A DNA stretch of 64,000 nucleotides from Geopseudomonas aromaticivorans (GCF_019097855.1 NZ_JAHRGL010000071.1:170445-234444); one strand, 5' to 3'. Shown: positions 38,016 through 49,124, numbered from the stretch's first letter. Made by a program: numbers and translations. Notes: generated by a model not told the origin, from the sequence alone.

Positions 38016-38531
38016 TTACGTCGTTACCACCGCGCTCGCCGTCGCGGACAGACGCTCGAGCCCCTGCGGGGGACAGGCGGCGAGCAGTGCCTGCAACGCG
38101 CGGCCATCCGGCAGCACCAGCTGCGGGGCAATCTCCGCCAGCGGGTAGAGCACGAAGGCGCGCGCGTGCATATGGTAGTGCGGCACGCGCAGGCGCTCCT
38201 CGTCCAGCTGCAGGTTGCCGAACAGCAGGATGTCCAGGTCGAGGGTCCGCGGCCCCCAGCGCTCGGCTTTGCGCACGCGGCCCTGTTCGAGTTCGATGGC
38301 CTGCAGCGCATCGAGCAGTTCCAGCGGCGCCAGCTCGCAGTCCAGCGCGGCCACGGCGTTGACGTAGCGCGGCTGGTCGGGCGGGCCGAGCGGGTCGCTG
38401 GCATACAGTGAGGACTGCGCCACCAGCCGGCAGCGCGGCAGGCGGCCAAGGGCAGCGAGGGCCGCCTCCAGCTGCTGGGCGGGCTCGGCCAAGTTGCTGC
38501 CCAGACCGATATAGACGCGCGGCATGGGCAT
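38016..38531 (-). CDS. folK: 2-amino-4-hydroxy-6-hydroxymethyldihydropteridine pyrophosphokinase
   Basis: Transfers pyrophosphate from ATP to hydroxymethyl-dihydropterin, the step before FolP. It is 171 aa. The N-terminal YIGLGSNLAEP, the motif ERWGPRTLDLDILLFG with the two Mg-binding Asp residues, and VPHYHMHARAFVLYPLAEI are all present. Two starts are possible: ATG 38531, overlapping the pcnB stop as TGATG, and ATG 38525 (MPRVYIGLGSN). The overlap favours coupling to pcnB either way. Confidence 0.97.
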   Translation of the reverse strand: MPMPRVYIGLGSNLAEPAQQLEAALAALGRLPRCRLVAQSSLYASDPLGPPDQPRYVNAVAALDCELAPLELLDALQAIELEQGRVRKAERWGPRTLDLDILLFGNLQLDEERLRVPHYHMHARAFVLYPLAEIAPQLVLPDGRALQALLAACPPQGLERLSATASAVVTT

Positions 38532-39928
38532 CAGTCCTGCGAATGGGCGGACGGGGCGTCGCTGCGGCGCTTGCGCGGGCTGCGCCGGCGCTTGCGCGGC
38601 GCAGCCTTGTCGCGGCCTTCGCCTTCACTGAGGGCGCGGATCATGCTCCGGCGCTCGCTGTCGCTGACGTCCTGGTAGCGGGTCCACCACTCGCCGAGGT
38701 TGTCGGTCTGTTCGCCGGCGCTTTCGCGCAGCAGCAGGAAGTCGTAGCCGGCGCGGAAGCGCGGGTTCTCCAGCAGCAGGTCGGCGCGCTTGCCGTTGCG
38801 GCGTGGCAGGCGCTCCTGCATGTCCCAGATCTCCCGCAGCGGCAGGGTGAAGCGCTTGGGAATCGCGGTACGCCGGCATTGCTCGCTGATCACCTCGTGG
38901 GCGGCTTCCTGCAGGGCCGGCAGCGCCGGCATGCCGCTCGCCTGCAGAGCGGCGGCGCGGGCCGGCAGGGCCGGCCACAGCAGGGCGGCGAACAGGAAGG
39001 CCGGGGTGACCGGCTTGCCCTGGCGGATGCGCTCGTCGGTGTTGGCCAGGGCATTGCGCATCAGGCGCCCGGCATACTCCGGGTCGGCCTTGAGGGCGGC
39101 GGCGCTGGCCGGGAACAGCGGGGCGAGCAGGTCGTACTCGCAGAGCAGGTCGAAGGTGCGCTCGCCCTGCCCGGAGAGCAGCAGCTTGAGGATCTCGTCG
39201 AACAGGCGGGCTGCAGGGATGTCGTTGAGCAGGCGGGCCAGGCGGCGGATCGGCGCGGCGCTGTGCTTCTCGATGTCGAAGTCCAGCTTGGCGGCGAAGC
39301 GCACCGCCCGCAGCATGCGCACCGGGTCCTCGAGGTAGCGCTGTTCCGGATCGCCGATCAGGCGCACCAGGCGGTTGCGGATGTCGTGCACGCCGTGGGC
39401 GTAGTCGAGGATGTGCTCGCTGGCCGGGTCGTAGTACAGCGCATTGATGGTGAAGTCGCGGCGCTGGGCGTCGTCTTCCTGATTGCCGTAGACGTTGTCG
39501 CGCAGGATGCGCCCGCTCTCGTTGCGCGAGGCGAGATGGCTGTCCTCGTCGTCCTCGCCCTGCGGGTGGTGGGCGCGGAAGGTGGCCACTTCGATGATCT
39601 CGCGGCCGAAATGGACGTGGACCAGCTTGAAGCGCCGGCCGATCACCCGCGCGTTGCGGAACTCGGCACGCACCTGCTCGGGCGTGGCGCTGGTGGCGAC
39701 GTCGAAGTCCTTGGGCTGGTGCCCGAGCAGCAGGTCGCGCACGCAACCACCGACCAGGTAGGCCTGATAGCCGGCTTTCTGCAGGCGCTCGACCACGCCG
39801 ACGGCGTTGCGGCTGATCTGCTCGCGGCGCAGCGCGTGCTGGCTGCCGCCGAGGACTTCCGGCGTCGAGCGGACGGCGCGTTTGCGGCGCAGGGGGGAGC
39901 GGATGGACTGGAACAGCTTCTTCAGCAT
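38531..39928 (-). CDS. pcnB: poly(A) polymerase I
   Basis: Adds 3' poly(A) tails that mark RNAs for decay. It is 465 aa from ATG 39928. The class II nucleotidyltransferase core has LVGGCVRDLLLGHQPKDFDVAT with the catalytic DFD. FTINALYYDPASEHILDYAHGV and DPVRMLRAVRFAAKLDF are the RNA-binding and signature blocks. The C-terminal tail is strongly basic (KAAPRKRRRSPRKRRSD), as in bacterial PAPs. It heads pcnB-folK; crcZ lies directly upstream. Confidence 0.97.
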   Translation of the reverse strand: MLKKLFQSIRSPLRRKRAVRSTPEVLGGSQHALRREQISRNAVGVVERLQKAGYQAYLVGGCVRDLLLGHQPKDFDVATSATPEQVRAEFRNARVIGRRFKLVHVHFGREIIEVATFRAHHPQGEDDEDSHLASRNESGRILRDNVYGNQEDDAQRRDFTINALYYDPASEHILDYAHGVHDIRNRLVRLIGDPEQRYLEDPVRMLRAVRFAAKLDFDIEKHSAAPIRRLARLLNDIPAARLFDEILKLLLSGQGERTFDLLCEYDLLAPLFPASAAALKADPEYAGRLMRNALANTDERIRQGKPVTPAFLFAALLWPALPARAAALQASGMPALPALQEAAHEVISEQCRRTAIPKRFTLPLREIWDMQERLPRRNGKRADLLLENPRFRAGYDFLLLRESAGEQTDNLGEWWTRYQDVSDSERRSMIRALSEGEGRDKAAPRKRRRSPRKRRSDAPSAHSQD

Positions 39929-40044
39929 GGGGCGACTGGTTACCGGATGAGGCGGGAACAGGATCGGCCCCGCGCAATGGAGGCGAATTCTAGCACTGGC
40001 CGGTGGGATGGTGAACGAGAGGGTGGCCAGTAGGCAGGCTGATG

Positions 40045-40418
40045 CACAAAGCACAAGGGGAGCCGAGGCTCCCCTTAAGTCGATTGGTGCTTTGTTCTTG
40101 TTGTTCTGCCGAGCCTTGTTGTTCTTGTTGGCGACCCGTCCGGCACTGGCAGGCCGGTGATATCCCCAAGCAGGGGCTAAAGAACAAACGGATTACTTTG
40201 GACGCTGAGCGTGCCGCGACCCTTGCGGGTTCAACCGGTGCAGGATGCTGCCTTGGGGCAGTTTTATTGTTCTCGGTCCGGTCGAGGGAGGTTCCCGTCG
40301 GGGGAGCTCCTCTCCAAAAGAATCAGTTTGCTGCGCCTCCATCCTGTTGTTCTTGTTGTACTGGAGTCGTTACGTCTTGTTTTTATTGTGTTGGTTCAGC
40401 GTTGTTGTTTTTGTTGTG
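40045..40418 (-). ncRNA. crcZ: CrcZ small RNA (Hfq/Crc-titrating RNA)
   Basis: Non-coding RNA between cbrB and pcnB, the known Pseudomonas position of crcZ. On the minus strand it carries six clusters of the A-rich catabolite motif (AANAANAA, seen as TTNTTNTT on the given strand) near 40091-40107, 40115-40130, 40264-40271, 40347-40357, 40377-40387 and 40402-40415. A sigma-54 promoter gives a start near 40418. A hairpin at 40055-40076 gives an end near 40045, so the RNA is about 370 nt. CrcZ sequesters Hfq with Crc and so relieves carbon catabolite repression. The ends are inferred, not mapped. Confidence 0.9.
40055..40076 (-). terminator. crcZ terminator hairpin
   Basis: AAGGGGAGCC and GGCTCCCCTT pair perfectly over ten bases with a two-base loop. 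In the minus direction it is followed by GTGCTTTGTGC, a weak T tract. Confidence 0.75.
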
Positions 40419-40428
40419 CAAATACTAA

Positions 40429-40444
40429 TGCAGGTGCCGTGCCA
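40429..40444 (-). promoter_or_regulatory. sigma-54 promoter of crcZ
   Basis: On the minus strand the text is TGGCACGGCACCTGCA. The -24 GG and -12 GC dinucleotides are separated by exactly ten bases, and the site matches TGGCAC-N5-TTGC at all but one position. It points at the A-rich RNA 11 bases downstream and would be driven by RpoN with the enhancer-binding protein CbrB, encoded next door. Confidence 0.88.
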
Positions 40445-40500
40445 TCTTTTTAAATCCCTTTAAAATCAACGGCTTGTGATTTTTTTTGGGTGCCGCGGGC

Positions 40501-40538
40501 AAAAAAAAGCCGGGTTCCCGTTACCGGAGAACCCGGCT
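40501..40538 (-). terminator. cbrB terminator
   Basis: AGCCGGGTTC and GAACCCGGCT form a ten-pair stem. In the minus direction it is followed by eight Ts (40501-40508). It separates cbrB from the crcZ promoter. Confidence 0.92.
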
Positions 40539-40568
40539 GCTGTTACGCCGGAGCGGTGCGGTAGCACT

Positions 40569-41981
<1,413 letters not shown>

Positions 41982-42136
41982 GTCTGTTCAGCTCTCGCGA
42001 CGTGCTCGGAAGCGGCTGGAAACTGTCTGCGCCGGTCTCTGCGGACGGCTTCGCGGGGGCGCCTGGAAAAGGCGCTGGGCCGCGCGCTGCGGCGTGTTGC
42101 CACGCGGTGGCGCTGCGGTTGCAGTGTCCATGGACT

Positions 42137-45091
42137 TCACGGGTTTTCGGCAGCCGTCGGGCCACCATGGCGCGGCAGGGTGATCCGGATGCGCGTGCCG
42201 CGCTGGTGTCTCGGGTCTGCCGGGCTGTCGATGCTTATTTCTCCATAATGCTCCTCGATGATCGAATAGACCAGTGCGAGGCCCAGGCCGGTCCCTTTGC
42301 CGGGGTCTTTGGTGGTGAAGAAGGGTTCGAACAGGCGATCGACGATCGACTTGGGAATGCCGCTGCCCTCGTCCTCGACCATCAGCTCGACGGTGTGCTC
42401 GCCGGCCTCCGAACGCACGCGGATGGCGCCGCCGGGCGGCGAGGCGTCGCGGGCATTGGACAGCAGGTTGATCAGCACCTGGGCCAGGCGCTGCGGGTCG
42501 CCCTCGACCCAGTGCTGCGGATCGCACAGGTTGAAGTACTGCACGTCGTAGTCGCGGTTGAGCGACAGCAGGCTGATCGCCTCGCGTGTCACTTCCGCCA
42601 GGCACACCGGCTCGCGGGCCTGCTGCAGGCCGCCGGCGTGGGCGAAGCTCATCAGCGACTGGACGATGCGGGTGATGCGCTTGGTCTGCTCGATGATCTG
42701 CTGGCTGACTTCGCTAATTTCGGCATCGCTTTCGCGTTCCTCGCGCAGGTTCTGCGCCAGGCAGGCGATGCCGGTGACCGGGTTGCCGATCTCGTGGGCC
42801 ACCCCGGCGGCCAGGCGGCCGATCGAGGCCAGGCGCTCGGAGTGGATCAGGCGGTCTTCGAGCAGCTGGGTCTCGGTGAGGTCCTCGACCAGCAGCACCA
42901 GGCCGCTGCTGCCGGGCGCCAGCGGCTCGTCGATGGCGGCCTTGTGCAGGTTCAGCCAGCGGGTCTGGCCGTCGAGAGCCAGGCGCTGCTTGTGCAGGTG
43001 CTCGTCGGGGGCGTCGATGAAGGTGGTCAGCAGCCCGCACCAGGGCTCGGGCAGGGTGCCCAGGCGCGAACCGACCACCAGCTGCGCCTCGATGCCGGTG
43101 AGCATCTCCATGGCCCGGTTCCACATGAGGATTTCCTGGTCCTGGGCCAGCGAGCAGACGCCCATCGGCAGCTCCTGCAGGGTCTGCCGGTGGTAGCGAC
43201 GCAGGGCGTCGAGCTCGGCGGCCAGGCCGGTCAGGCGCGACTGGTAGTCCTCCAGGCGGCTCTCGATGAAGTGGATGTCCTCGGTGACGTAAGTCTCGTC
43301 GCCGGCCTTGTAGGGCAGGAAGTTCTCGACGATGTCCTGGGCCACGCTCGGGCCCATCAGGCCGGAGAGGTTGGCCTCGATGCGATCGCGCAGGCGGCGC
43401 AGGGCGTAGGGGCGCTGCTCGTCGAAAGGCAGCTGCAGGTCGTGCAGCGCCTGTTCCACCTCGCGCTGGGCGGTGCGCGCGCCGAGCGGCTTGGCCAGTT
43501 CGGCGGCGAACTCCTGCGGCGAGGCGGCGACCAGTTCGCGGCGCTGCGGGCGGCGCACGTTGTCCACCGCGCAGGCCTCGGCGGCACTCTGCTCCTCGCT
43601 GCTCGGCTGGCTGAACAGCGAAACCAGGGTGAACACCAGCACGTTGGTCGCCAACGAAGCGATGGCCGCGATGTGCCAACTGGTGTCGTCGAGCACGTAG
43701 ACCATGTCGAGCAGTGGCAGGTAGAAGCCTGGCAGGTTGCCGACCAGCGGCAGCAGCATGGTCAGGATCCACACGCCGGCACCAGCCAGCAGGCCGCTGA
43801 TGAAGCCGAGACGGTTGGCCGTCGGCCAGTACAGCACCGACAGGGCGCCGGGGAGGAACTGCAGGGTGGCGACGAAGGATACGGTGCCCAAGTGCGACAG
43901 GTCCTGGCCCGCCCCGATCAGCAGGTAGAAGCCGTAGCTGGCGGCGATGATCGCCGCGATCAAGCCGCGGCGGGTCCACTTCAGCCAGCGGTAGATGTTG
44001 CCCTCGGCCGGTGGCTGGTACAGCGGCAGCACGACATGGTTGAGGACCATGCCCGACAGCGCCAGGGTGACAATGATCACCAGGCCGCTGGCCGCGGACA
44101 GGCCGCCGATGAAGGCGGCGAGGGTCAGCCAGGGGTGGCCCACCTGCATGCCGAGGCCGAGGGTGAAGTATTGCGGGCTGGTGGCCACGCCGAGCTTCAG
44201 GCCGCTCCACAGGATCGGTGGCACCGCCAGGCTCATCAGCAGCAGGAACAGCGGCAGGCCCCAGCTGGCGGTGACCAGCGCCCGCGGGTTGAGGTTCTCG
44301 GTGAAGGCCATGTGGAACATGTGCGGCATGGTGATGGCGGCCGCGAAGAACACCAGCAGCAGGGTGCGCCACGGACCTTCCTGCAGCGGCGTATGCAGGG
44401 TGCTGAGGGCGGTCTGGTTCTGCAGCAGCCACTGCTCGAGCTCGGCGGGCCCGCCGAACACGCCGTACAGCGCGTACAGGCCGACGGCGGTCATCGCGCA
44501 CAGTTTGATCAGCGATTCGAAGGCGATGGCGATCACCAGGCCCTCGTGGCGCTCGCGGGTGGCGATCTGCCGGGCGCCGAAGAGGATGGTGAACAGGGTG
44601 ATCAGGGCGCAGAAGATCAGCGCCACGTAGGCATGCGTCGGCTCGCGGGTGATGATGGCGACGCTGTCGGCGATCGACTGGATCTGCAGGGCCAGCAGCG
44701 GCAGCACCGCGATCAGCATGAAGACGGTGGTCAGGGTGCCGGCCCAGGTGCTGCGAAAGCGGAAGGCGAACAGGTCGGCCAGCGACGACAGCTGGTAGGT
44801 CCGGGTCAGGCGCAGCAGCGGATAGAGCAGTACCGGCGCCAGCAGGAAGGCGCCGGAAAGCCCCAGGTAGATGGCGAGAAAGCCGTAGCCATACTGGTAG
44901 GCCAGGCCGACCGCGCCATAGAACGCCCAGGCGCTGGCATACACCCCCAGTGACAGGGTGTAGACCAGCGGGTGGCGCACCAGCGCGCGCGGCATCGCGC
45001 CGCGCTCGGTCAGCCAGGCGATGCCGAACAGCACCAGCAGGTAGGCGGCGCTGATCAGCAGCAGGTGGGTGAGGTTAAAGCTCGTCGGCAT
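42137..45091 (-). CDS. cbrA: sensor histidine kinase CbrA with symporter-like domain
   Basis: Partner kinase of CbrB. It is 984 aa. The first about 500 residues form a sodium/solute symporter-like membrane domain with about 13 hydrophobic segments (for example [20 protein letters not shown]). A PAS-like region follows (about 640-745). The H box [11 protein letters not shown] places the phospho-His at 766. The ATPase domain has N box [11 protein letters not shown] and G boxes EDEGSGIP and GTGLGLALV. The start at 45091 overlaps cbrX by 17 bases. In P. putida the transport domain takes up histidine, as I recall. Confidence 0.97.
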   Translation of the reverse strand: MPTSFNLTHLLLISAAYLLVLFGIAWLTERGAMPRALVRHPLVYTLSLGVYASAWAFYGAVGLAYQYGYGFLAIYLGLSGAFLLAPVLLYPLLRLTRTYQLSSLADLFAFRFRSTWAGTLTTVFMLIAVLPLLALQIQSIADSVAIITREPTHAYVALIFCALITLFTILFGARQIATRERHEGLVIAIAFESLIKLCAMTAVGLYALYGVFGGPAELEQWLLQNQTALSTLHTPLQEGPWRTLLLVFFAAAITMPHMFHMAFTENLNPRALVTASWGLPLFLLLMSLAVPPILWSGLKLGVATSPQYFTLGLGMQVGHPWLTLAAFIGGLSAASGLVIIVTLALSGMVLNHVVLPLYQPPAEGNIYRWLKWTRRGLIAAIIAASYGFYLLIGAGQDLSHLGTVSFVATLQFLPGALSVLYWPTANRLGFISGLLAGAGVWILTMLLPLVGNLPGFYLPLLDMVYVLDDTSWHIAAIASLATNVLVFTLVSLFSQPSSEEQSAAEACAVDNVRRPQRRELVAASPQEFAAELAKPLGARTAQREVEQALHDLQLPFDEQRPYALRRLRDRIEANLSGLMGPSVAQDIVENFLPYKAGDETYVTEDIHFIESRLEDYQSRLTGLAAELDALRRYHRQTLQELPMGVCSLAQDQEILMWNRAMEMLTGIEAQLVVGSRLGTLPEPWCGLLTTFIDAPDEHLHKQRLALDGQTRWLNLHKAAIDEPLAPGSSGLVLLVEDLTETQLLEDRLIHSERLASIGRLAAGVAHEIGNPVTGIACLAQNLREERESDAEISEVSQQIIEQTKRITRIVQSLMSFAHAGGLQQAREPVCLAEVTREAISLLSLNRDYDVQYFNLCDPQHWVEGDPQRLAQVLINLLSNARDASPPGGAIRVRSEAGEHTVELMVEDEGSGIPKSIVDRLFEPFFTTKDPGKGTGLGLALVYSIIEEHYGEISIDSPADPRHQRGTRIRITLPRHGGPTAAENP

Positions 45092-45251
45092 CGCGCTGAC
45101 TCTGGAGGATGAAGGTGACGATGATCAGGATCAGCCACAGCAGGTACGGTCGGTACCAGGCGCCGTTGGGGTCGATCCACCAGTCCATGATGGCCGGGGA
45201 AAACAGGTAGATCCCCACCACCAGGAGCAGGACCAGCCGGTAGATATACAT
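45075..45251 (-). CDS. cbrX: small membrane protein CbrX
   Basis: A 58-codon frame from ATG 45251 to TAA 45075-45077. It has two hydrophobic segments (YRLVLLLVVGIYLFSPAIM and YLLWLILIIVTFILQ) split by DWWIDPNGAWYRP, then the polar tail SQRDADEL. It overlaps the cbrA start by 17 bases, so cbrA translation is probably coupled to it. This matches the small cbrX gene reported ahead of cbrA in P. putida, as I recall. Its biochemical role is unclear; a part in CbrA expression or membrane complex is inferred. Confidence 0.88.
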   Translation of the reverse strand: MYIYRLVLLLVVGIYLFSPAIMDWWIDPNGAWYRPYLLWLILIIVTFILQSQRDADEL

Positions 45252-45331
45252 GGGATACCTCGTCGTGGGATGCCCGGATGGTAACGGAGGCGCGCGCGAA
45301 GCAGAAGCCGGTAACAGTCGGGGTTGTACTG

Positions 45332-46216
45332 TTACCGCAGCTGTGCCTCGGCCAGGCCCGCCTGGCGCGGAATGGCGGCGGGATGCCAGAGGCGGATCCC
45401 CCAGGCCAGCACGCTGGCGGCGTTACCTTGCTCCAGCTCGGCCGGCGGCTGCTGGCCGAGGGCGCGCAGGGCGCGAGTCAGCAGGGCCGGCGCCTGGTCC
45501 GGCGGCAGCGGCGGCGAGCGGTAGGACTTGCCGAGCTTGTGGCCGTCCGGCTGCAGCAGCAGGGGGATGTGCAGGTAGCGCGGGTGGGACAGGCCGAGCT
45601 GTTCCTGCAGGAACAGCTGGCGCGGGGTGGAGTCGAGCAGGTCGGCGCCGCGCACGATGTCGCTGACCCCCTGCCAGGCATCGTCGAGCACCACCGCCAG
45701 CTGGTAGGCGTACAGGCCGTCGCGGCGGCGGATGACGAAGTCGCCGACCTCGCGGGCCAGGTTCTGGGCGAAGGCGCCCTGCACCCGGTCGACGAAGCGG
45801 TACTCGGCATCCGGCACGCGCAGGCGGATGGCGGCGTTGGCCGGGTCGTGGCCGGCGTTGCGGCAGGTGCCGGGGTAGATCGGCTGGCCTTCGAGCTGTT
45901 TGCGCGAGCAGGTGCAGGCGTAGGCCAGGCCGCGCGCCAGCAGCCCGTCGAGCGCGGCGGCGTAGGCGCCATGGCGCGTGCTCTGCCGCTCGACCGCGCC
46001 GTCCCACTCGAAACCATAGGTTTCCAGGGTGTGGAGGATGGCGTCCTGGGCGCCGGGGACCTCCCGTGGCGGGTCGAGGTCCTCCATGCGCAGCAGCCAG
46101 CGGCCGCCGGCGGCGCGGGCGTCGAGGTAGGAGGCGAGGGCGGCGACCAGCGAGCCGAAGTGCAGGTAGCCGCTGGGCGTGGGGGCGAAACGGCCGGTGT
46201 AGGCGGGGGCGTTCAT
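45332..46216 (-). CDS. gluQ: glutamyl-Q tRNA(Asp) synthetase
   Basis: Paralogue of the GluRS catalytic core that attaches glutamate to queuosine in tRNA-Asp. It is 294 aa, far shorter than GluRS, with no anticodon-binding domain. It opens YTGRFAPTPSGYLHFGSL with the HIGH-like HFGS. The zinc-type Cys are in ACTCSRKQLEG and YPGTCRNAGH. The KMSKS-like sequence is HKLGKSYRS. The ATG at 46216 follows dksA by 44 bases, the conserved dksA-gluQ arrangement. Confidence 0.95.
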   Translation of the reverse strand: MNAPAYTGRFAPTPSGYLHFGSLVAALASYLDARAAGGRWLLRMEDLDPPREVPGAQDAILHTLETYGFEWDGAVERQSTRHGAYAAALDGLLARGLAYACTCSRKQLEGQPIYPGTCRNAGHDPANAAIRLRVPDAEYRFVDRVQGAFAQNLAREVGDFVIRRRDGLYAYQLAVVLDDAWQGVSDIVRGADLLDSTPRQLFLQEQLGLSHPRYLHIPLLLQPDGHKLGKSYRSPPLPPDQAPALLTRALRALGQQPPAELEQGNAASVLAWGIRLWHPAAIPRQAGLAEAQLR

Positions 46217-46233
46217 GGGCTGCAGAAACAGCG

Positions 46234-46253
46234 CGGGGCGCCGTGGCGCCCCG
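46234..46253 (-). terminator. hairpin between dksA and gluQ
   Basis: CGGGGCGCC-GT-GGCGCCCCG is a perfect nine-pair stem in the 44-base gap, with only a weak T tract after it. A terminator at this place limits gluQ expression in enterics, as I recall, so partial termination is likely. Confidence 0.65.
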
Positions 46254-46260
46254 TTGCGGG

Positions 46261-46692
46261 TCAGGAACCCAGCTGCTTTTCCTTGATTTCGGCGAGGGTC
46301 TTGCAGTCGATGCACAGGGTGGCGGTCGGCCGCGCCTCGAGGCGGCGGATGCCGATCTCGACGCCGCAGGAGTCGCACCAGCCGTAGTCGTTGTCCTCGA
46401 TCAGCTGCAGGGTCTCGTCGATCTTCTTGATCAGCTTGCGCTCGCGGTCGCGGGTGCGCAGTTCCAGGCTGAATTCCTCTTCCTGGCTGGCGCGGTCGGC
46501 CGGATCGGGGAAGTTGGCGGCCTCGTCCTGCATGTGGTGCACGGTACGGTCGACTTCCTCCATCAGCTGCTTCTTCCAGCCATTGAGGATGGCCGTGAAG
46601 TGGGCGCGCATCTTGTCGCCCATGTACTCCTCGCCCTTGGTTTCTACATAGGGCTCGAAGGCGCGGATTTTGTCTTGGGTCTTGGTCGGCAT
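46261..46692 (-). CDS. dksA: RNA polymerase-binding factor DksA
   Basis: Works with ppGpp in the polymerase secondary channel to control rRNA and amino-acid promoters. It is 143 aa. The coiled coil has the tip segment [18 protein letters not shown] with the acidic DxxDxA pattern. The four-Cys zinc finger is [13 protein letters not shown]...LCIDCKTL. It is thus the canonical zinc-containing form rather than a zinc-independent paralogue. The start at 46692 ([15 protein letters not shown]) fits the family. Confidence 0.97.
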   Translation of the reverse strand: MPTKTQDKIRAFEPYVETKGEEYMGDKMRAHFTAILNGWKKQLMEEVDRTVHHMQDEAANFPDPADRASQEEEFSLELRTRDRERKLIKKIDETLQLIEDNDYGWCDSCGVEIGIRRLEARPTATLCIDCKTLAEIKEKQLGS

Positions 46693-46887
46693 GGTATGTC
46701 CGCCTCTCACGGTCGCTAATCCTGTGCGCAGGTTGTGTCCATCTGCGGCATTCTAGCCGGCCCTGCGCTTGCAAGCGGGCGAACCTACCAGAATCGCGGG
46801 GCGGAAGCTACTCCGGCGCACACGGTGCCTGCCGCGTCGTGTGACAGTTGGCTAGAATCGGCGTTTGTCCGATCCTTGGAGGGCCGC

Positions 46888-48069
46888 ATGGCTCTGTCCT
46901 TCAGTGCACGCAGTCGCGCCATCCAGCCCTTTCACGTCATGGCCCTGCTGGCCCGCGCCAACGAGTTGCAGGCAGCCGGCCACGACGTGATTCACCTCGA
47001 GGTCGGCGAGCCGGACTTCTCCACCGCGGCGCCCATCGTGCGTGCCGGTCAGGCGGCGCTGGCCGCCGGCCACACCCGCTACACCGCGGCGCGCGGCCTG
47101 CCGGCGCTGCGCGAGGCGTTGGCGGGCTTCTATGCCCGACGCTACGGAGTAAGCATAGACCCCGAGCGCATCCTCATCACCCCCGGTGGCAGCGGCGCGC
47201 TGCTGCTGGCCAGCGCCCTGCTGGTCGATCCGGGCAAGCACTGGCTGCTGGCCGATCCCGGTTATCCGTGCAACCGCCACTTCCTGCGCCTGGTCGAGGG
47301 CGATGCGCAGCTGGTGCCGGTGGGGCCGCAGTCGAACTATCAGCTGACCGCGGAGCTGGTCGCGCGGCACTGGAACGCGAACAGCGTCGGTGCGCTGGTC
47401 GCCTCGCCGGCCAATCCCACCGGCACCGTGCTCGAGCGTGGCGAGCTGGCCGGGCTGTCCGCCGCGCTCAAGGCTCGCGGTGGTCATCTGCTGGTGGACG
47501 AGATCTACCACGGCCTGACCTACGGCCTGGACGCCCCCAGCGTGCTGGAAGTGGACGACGACGCCTTTGTCCTCAACAGTTTTTCCAAGTACTTCGGCAT
47601 GACCGGCTGGCGGCTGGGCTGGCTGGTGGCGCCGTCGGCCGCGGTGGCGGAGCTGGAGAAGCTGGCGCAGAACCTCTACATCAGCGCGCCGAGTATGGCG
47701 CAGTACGCCGCGCTGGCCTGTTTCGAGCCCGAGACCGTGGCGATCCTCGAGCAGCGCCGCGCCGAGTTCGCTCGTCGCCGCGACTACCTGCTGCCGGCCC
47801 TGCGGGCGCTGGGCTTCAAGATCGCCGTCGAGCCGCAGGGTGCCTTCTATCTGTATGCCGACATCTCGGCGTTCGGTGGCGACTCCCAGGCGTTCTGCCG
47901 GCACTTTCTCGAAACCGAGCACGTGGCCATCACCCCGGGACTGGACTTCGGTCACCACCTGGCCGGACAGCACGTGCGCTTCGCCTATACCCAGAGCCTG
48001 CCGCGCCTTGAGCAGGCGGTTGCGCGCATTGCCCGCGGCTTGCAGAGCTGGCATCCCGATGCAGTTTGA
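46888..48069 (+). CDS. class I/II PLP-dependent aminotransferase
   Basis: 393 aa fold-type I aminotransferase. The N-terminus is [18 protein letters not shown]. Substrate text [13 protein letters not shown], the Asn/Pro motif [18 protein letters not shown] (PLP-binding Asp and Tyr) and the Schiff-base Lys K234 in [16 protein letters not shown] are present. The ATG at 46888 follows GGAGGG. The amino donor and acceptor cannot be told from sequence; aspartate- or alanine-type specificity is likely. It overlaps sfsA by 11 bases. Confidence 0.92.
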   Translation: MALSFSARSRAIQPFHVMALLARANELQAAGHDVIHLEVGEPDFSTAAPIVRAGQAALAAGHTRYTAARGLPALREALAGFYARRYGVSIDPERILITPGGSGALLLASALLVDPGKHWLLADPGYPCNRHFLRLVEGDAQLVPVGPQSNYQLTAELVARHWNANSVGALVASPANPTGTVLERGELAGLSAALKARGGHLLVDEIYHGLTYGLDAPSVLEVDDDAFVLNSFSKYFGMTGWRLGWLVAPSAAVAELEKLAQNLYISAPSMAQYAALACFEPETVAILEQRRAEFARRRDYLLPALRALGFKIAVEPQGAFYLYADISAFGGDSQAFCRHFLETEHVAITPGLDFGHHLAGQHVRFAYTQSLPRLEQAVARIARGLQSWHPDAV

Positions 48070-48766
48070 GCCGCCGCTGGAGGAAGGCCGCCTGCTGCGC
48101 CGCTACAAGCGCTTTCTCGCCGATATCGAGACCCTGGATGGCGAGACGCTGACCATCCACTGCCCGAACACCGGCTCGATGCACAACTGCATGAGCGAGG
48201 GCGGCCGCGTCTGGTTCAGTCGCTCCAGCGATCCGAAGCGCAAGCTGCCCGGCACCTGGGAGCTGAGCGAGACGCCGCAGGGGCGGTTGGCCTGCGTCAA
48301 CACCGCGCGGGCCAATGCGCTGGTGGAGGAGGCGCTGCAGGACGGGGTGATCGCCGAACTGGCGGGGTTCGTGCAGCTCCGGCGCGAGGTGCGCTACGGC
48401 GAGGAGAACAGCCGGGTGGATTTTCGCCTGGACTATGCGCAGGGGCCGGCGTTCGTCGAGGTCAAGAGCGTCACGCTCGGCTTTCACGGCACGCCGGTGG
48501 CGGCCTTCCCCGATGCGCGCACCGAGCGCGGCAGCAAGCATTTGCGCGAGCTGGCCAGCCTGGCGCGTCAGGGCGTGCGCGCCGTGCAGCTGTATTGCGT
48601 GAATCTCTCGGCCATCGAGGCAGTGCGCCCGGCGGTGGAGATCGACCCGCAGTACGCCGCGGCGCTGCAGGCGGCGGTAGCCGCCGGGGTGGAGGTGCTG
48701 GCCTATGGTGCCGAGCTGTCGCCCGCGGGCATCCGGCTGACCCGGCGGCTGGAGGTGATCCTCTAG
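48059..48766 (+). CDS. sfsA: SfsA family DNA/RNA nuclease-like protein
   Basis: 235 aa. SfsA was found in E. coli as a sugar fermentation stimulation protein; the fold is nuclease-like with an OB-type N-terminus. Conserved text: [35 protein letters not shown], the acidic patch SRVDFRLDY and [11 protein letters not shown], and [16 protein letters not shown]. The ATG at 48059 lies inside the end of the aminotransferase gene, so the two are coupled. The biological role is uncertain across the family. Confidence 0.93.
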   Translation: MQFEPPLEEGRLLRRYKRFLADIETLDGETLTIHCPNTGSMHNCMSEGGRVWFSRSSDPKRKLPGTWELSETPQGRLACVNTARANALVEEALQDGVIAELAGFVQLRREVRYGEENSRVDFRLDYAQGPAFVEVKSVTLGFHGTPVAAFPDARTERGSKHLRELASLARQGVRAVQLYCVNLSAIEAVRPAVEIDPQYAAALQAAVAAGVEVLAYGAELSPAGIRLTRRLEVIL

Positions 48767-48806
48767 GACGCTCCAGGCGCCAGCTGTCCGGCTGGCCGCG
48801 CGCACC

Positions 48807-49124
48807 CTACACCTCGACCCAGATGCTGCCGTCCTGCTCGCGGCAGGGCAGGGCTTCGAGACGCTCCCCGGCGCAGGGGCCGGCCACGCACTCGCCGGAC
48901 TCGATGAGGAACAGCGCGCCGTGGGTGGCGCACTGAATCAGGCTGGCGCTGACGTCGAGGAACTGGTCGGCCTGCCACTCCAGCGGGATGCCGCGGTGCG
49001 GGCAGCGGTTGCGATAGGCGAACACCAGCCCCTCGCGGCGGACCAGCAGCAGGCTGCGGCCGCCTTGGCCGAAACCGCGGCTGGCGCCTTCGGCCAGTTC
49101 GTCGCTGTTGCACAGTGGCTGCAT
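48807..49124 (-). CDS. Rieske [2Fe-2S] ferredoxin-like protein
   Basis: 105 aa single-domain Rieske protein. The cluster ligands are C41/H43 in CPHRG and C65/H68 in CATHG. There is no membrane anchor or signal peptide, so it is a soluble cytosolic electron carrier like ferredoxin subunits of dioxygenases, but no oxygenase gene is nearby. It converges on sfsA with a 40-base gap that contains only a small stem (CCAGC-TGTCC-GGCTGG). It diverges from phuU. The partner is unknown. Confidence 0.88.
   Translation of the reverse strand: MQPLCNSDELAEGASRGFGQGGRSLLLVRREGLVFAYRNRCPHRGIPLEWQADQFLDVSASLIQCATHGALFLIESGECVAGPCAGERLEALPCREQDGSIWVEV

Noticed and set aside
40042-40463. Open frames of 70-130 codons inside the crcZ region
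   Set aside because: Cys/Leu/Val repeats come from the TTGTT motifs read as codons; the region fits a non-coding RNA on the other strand.
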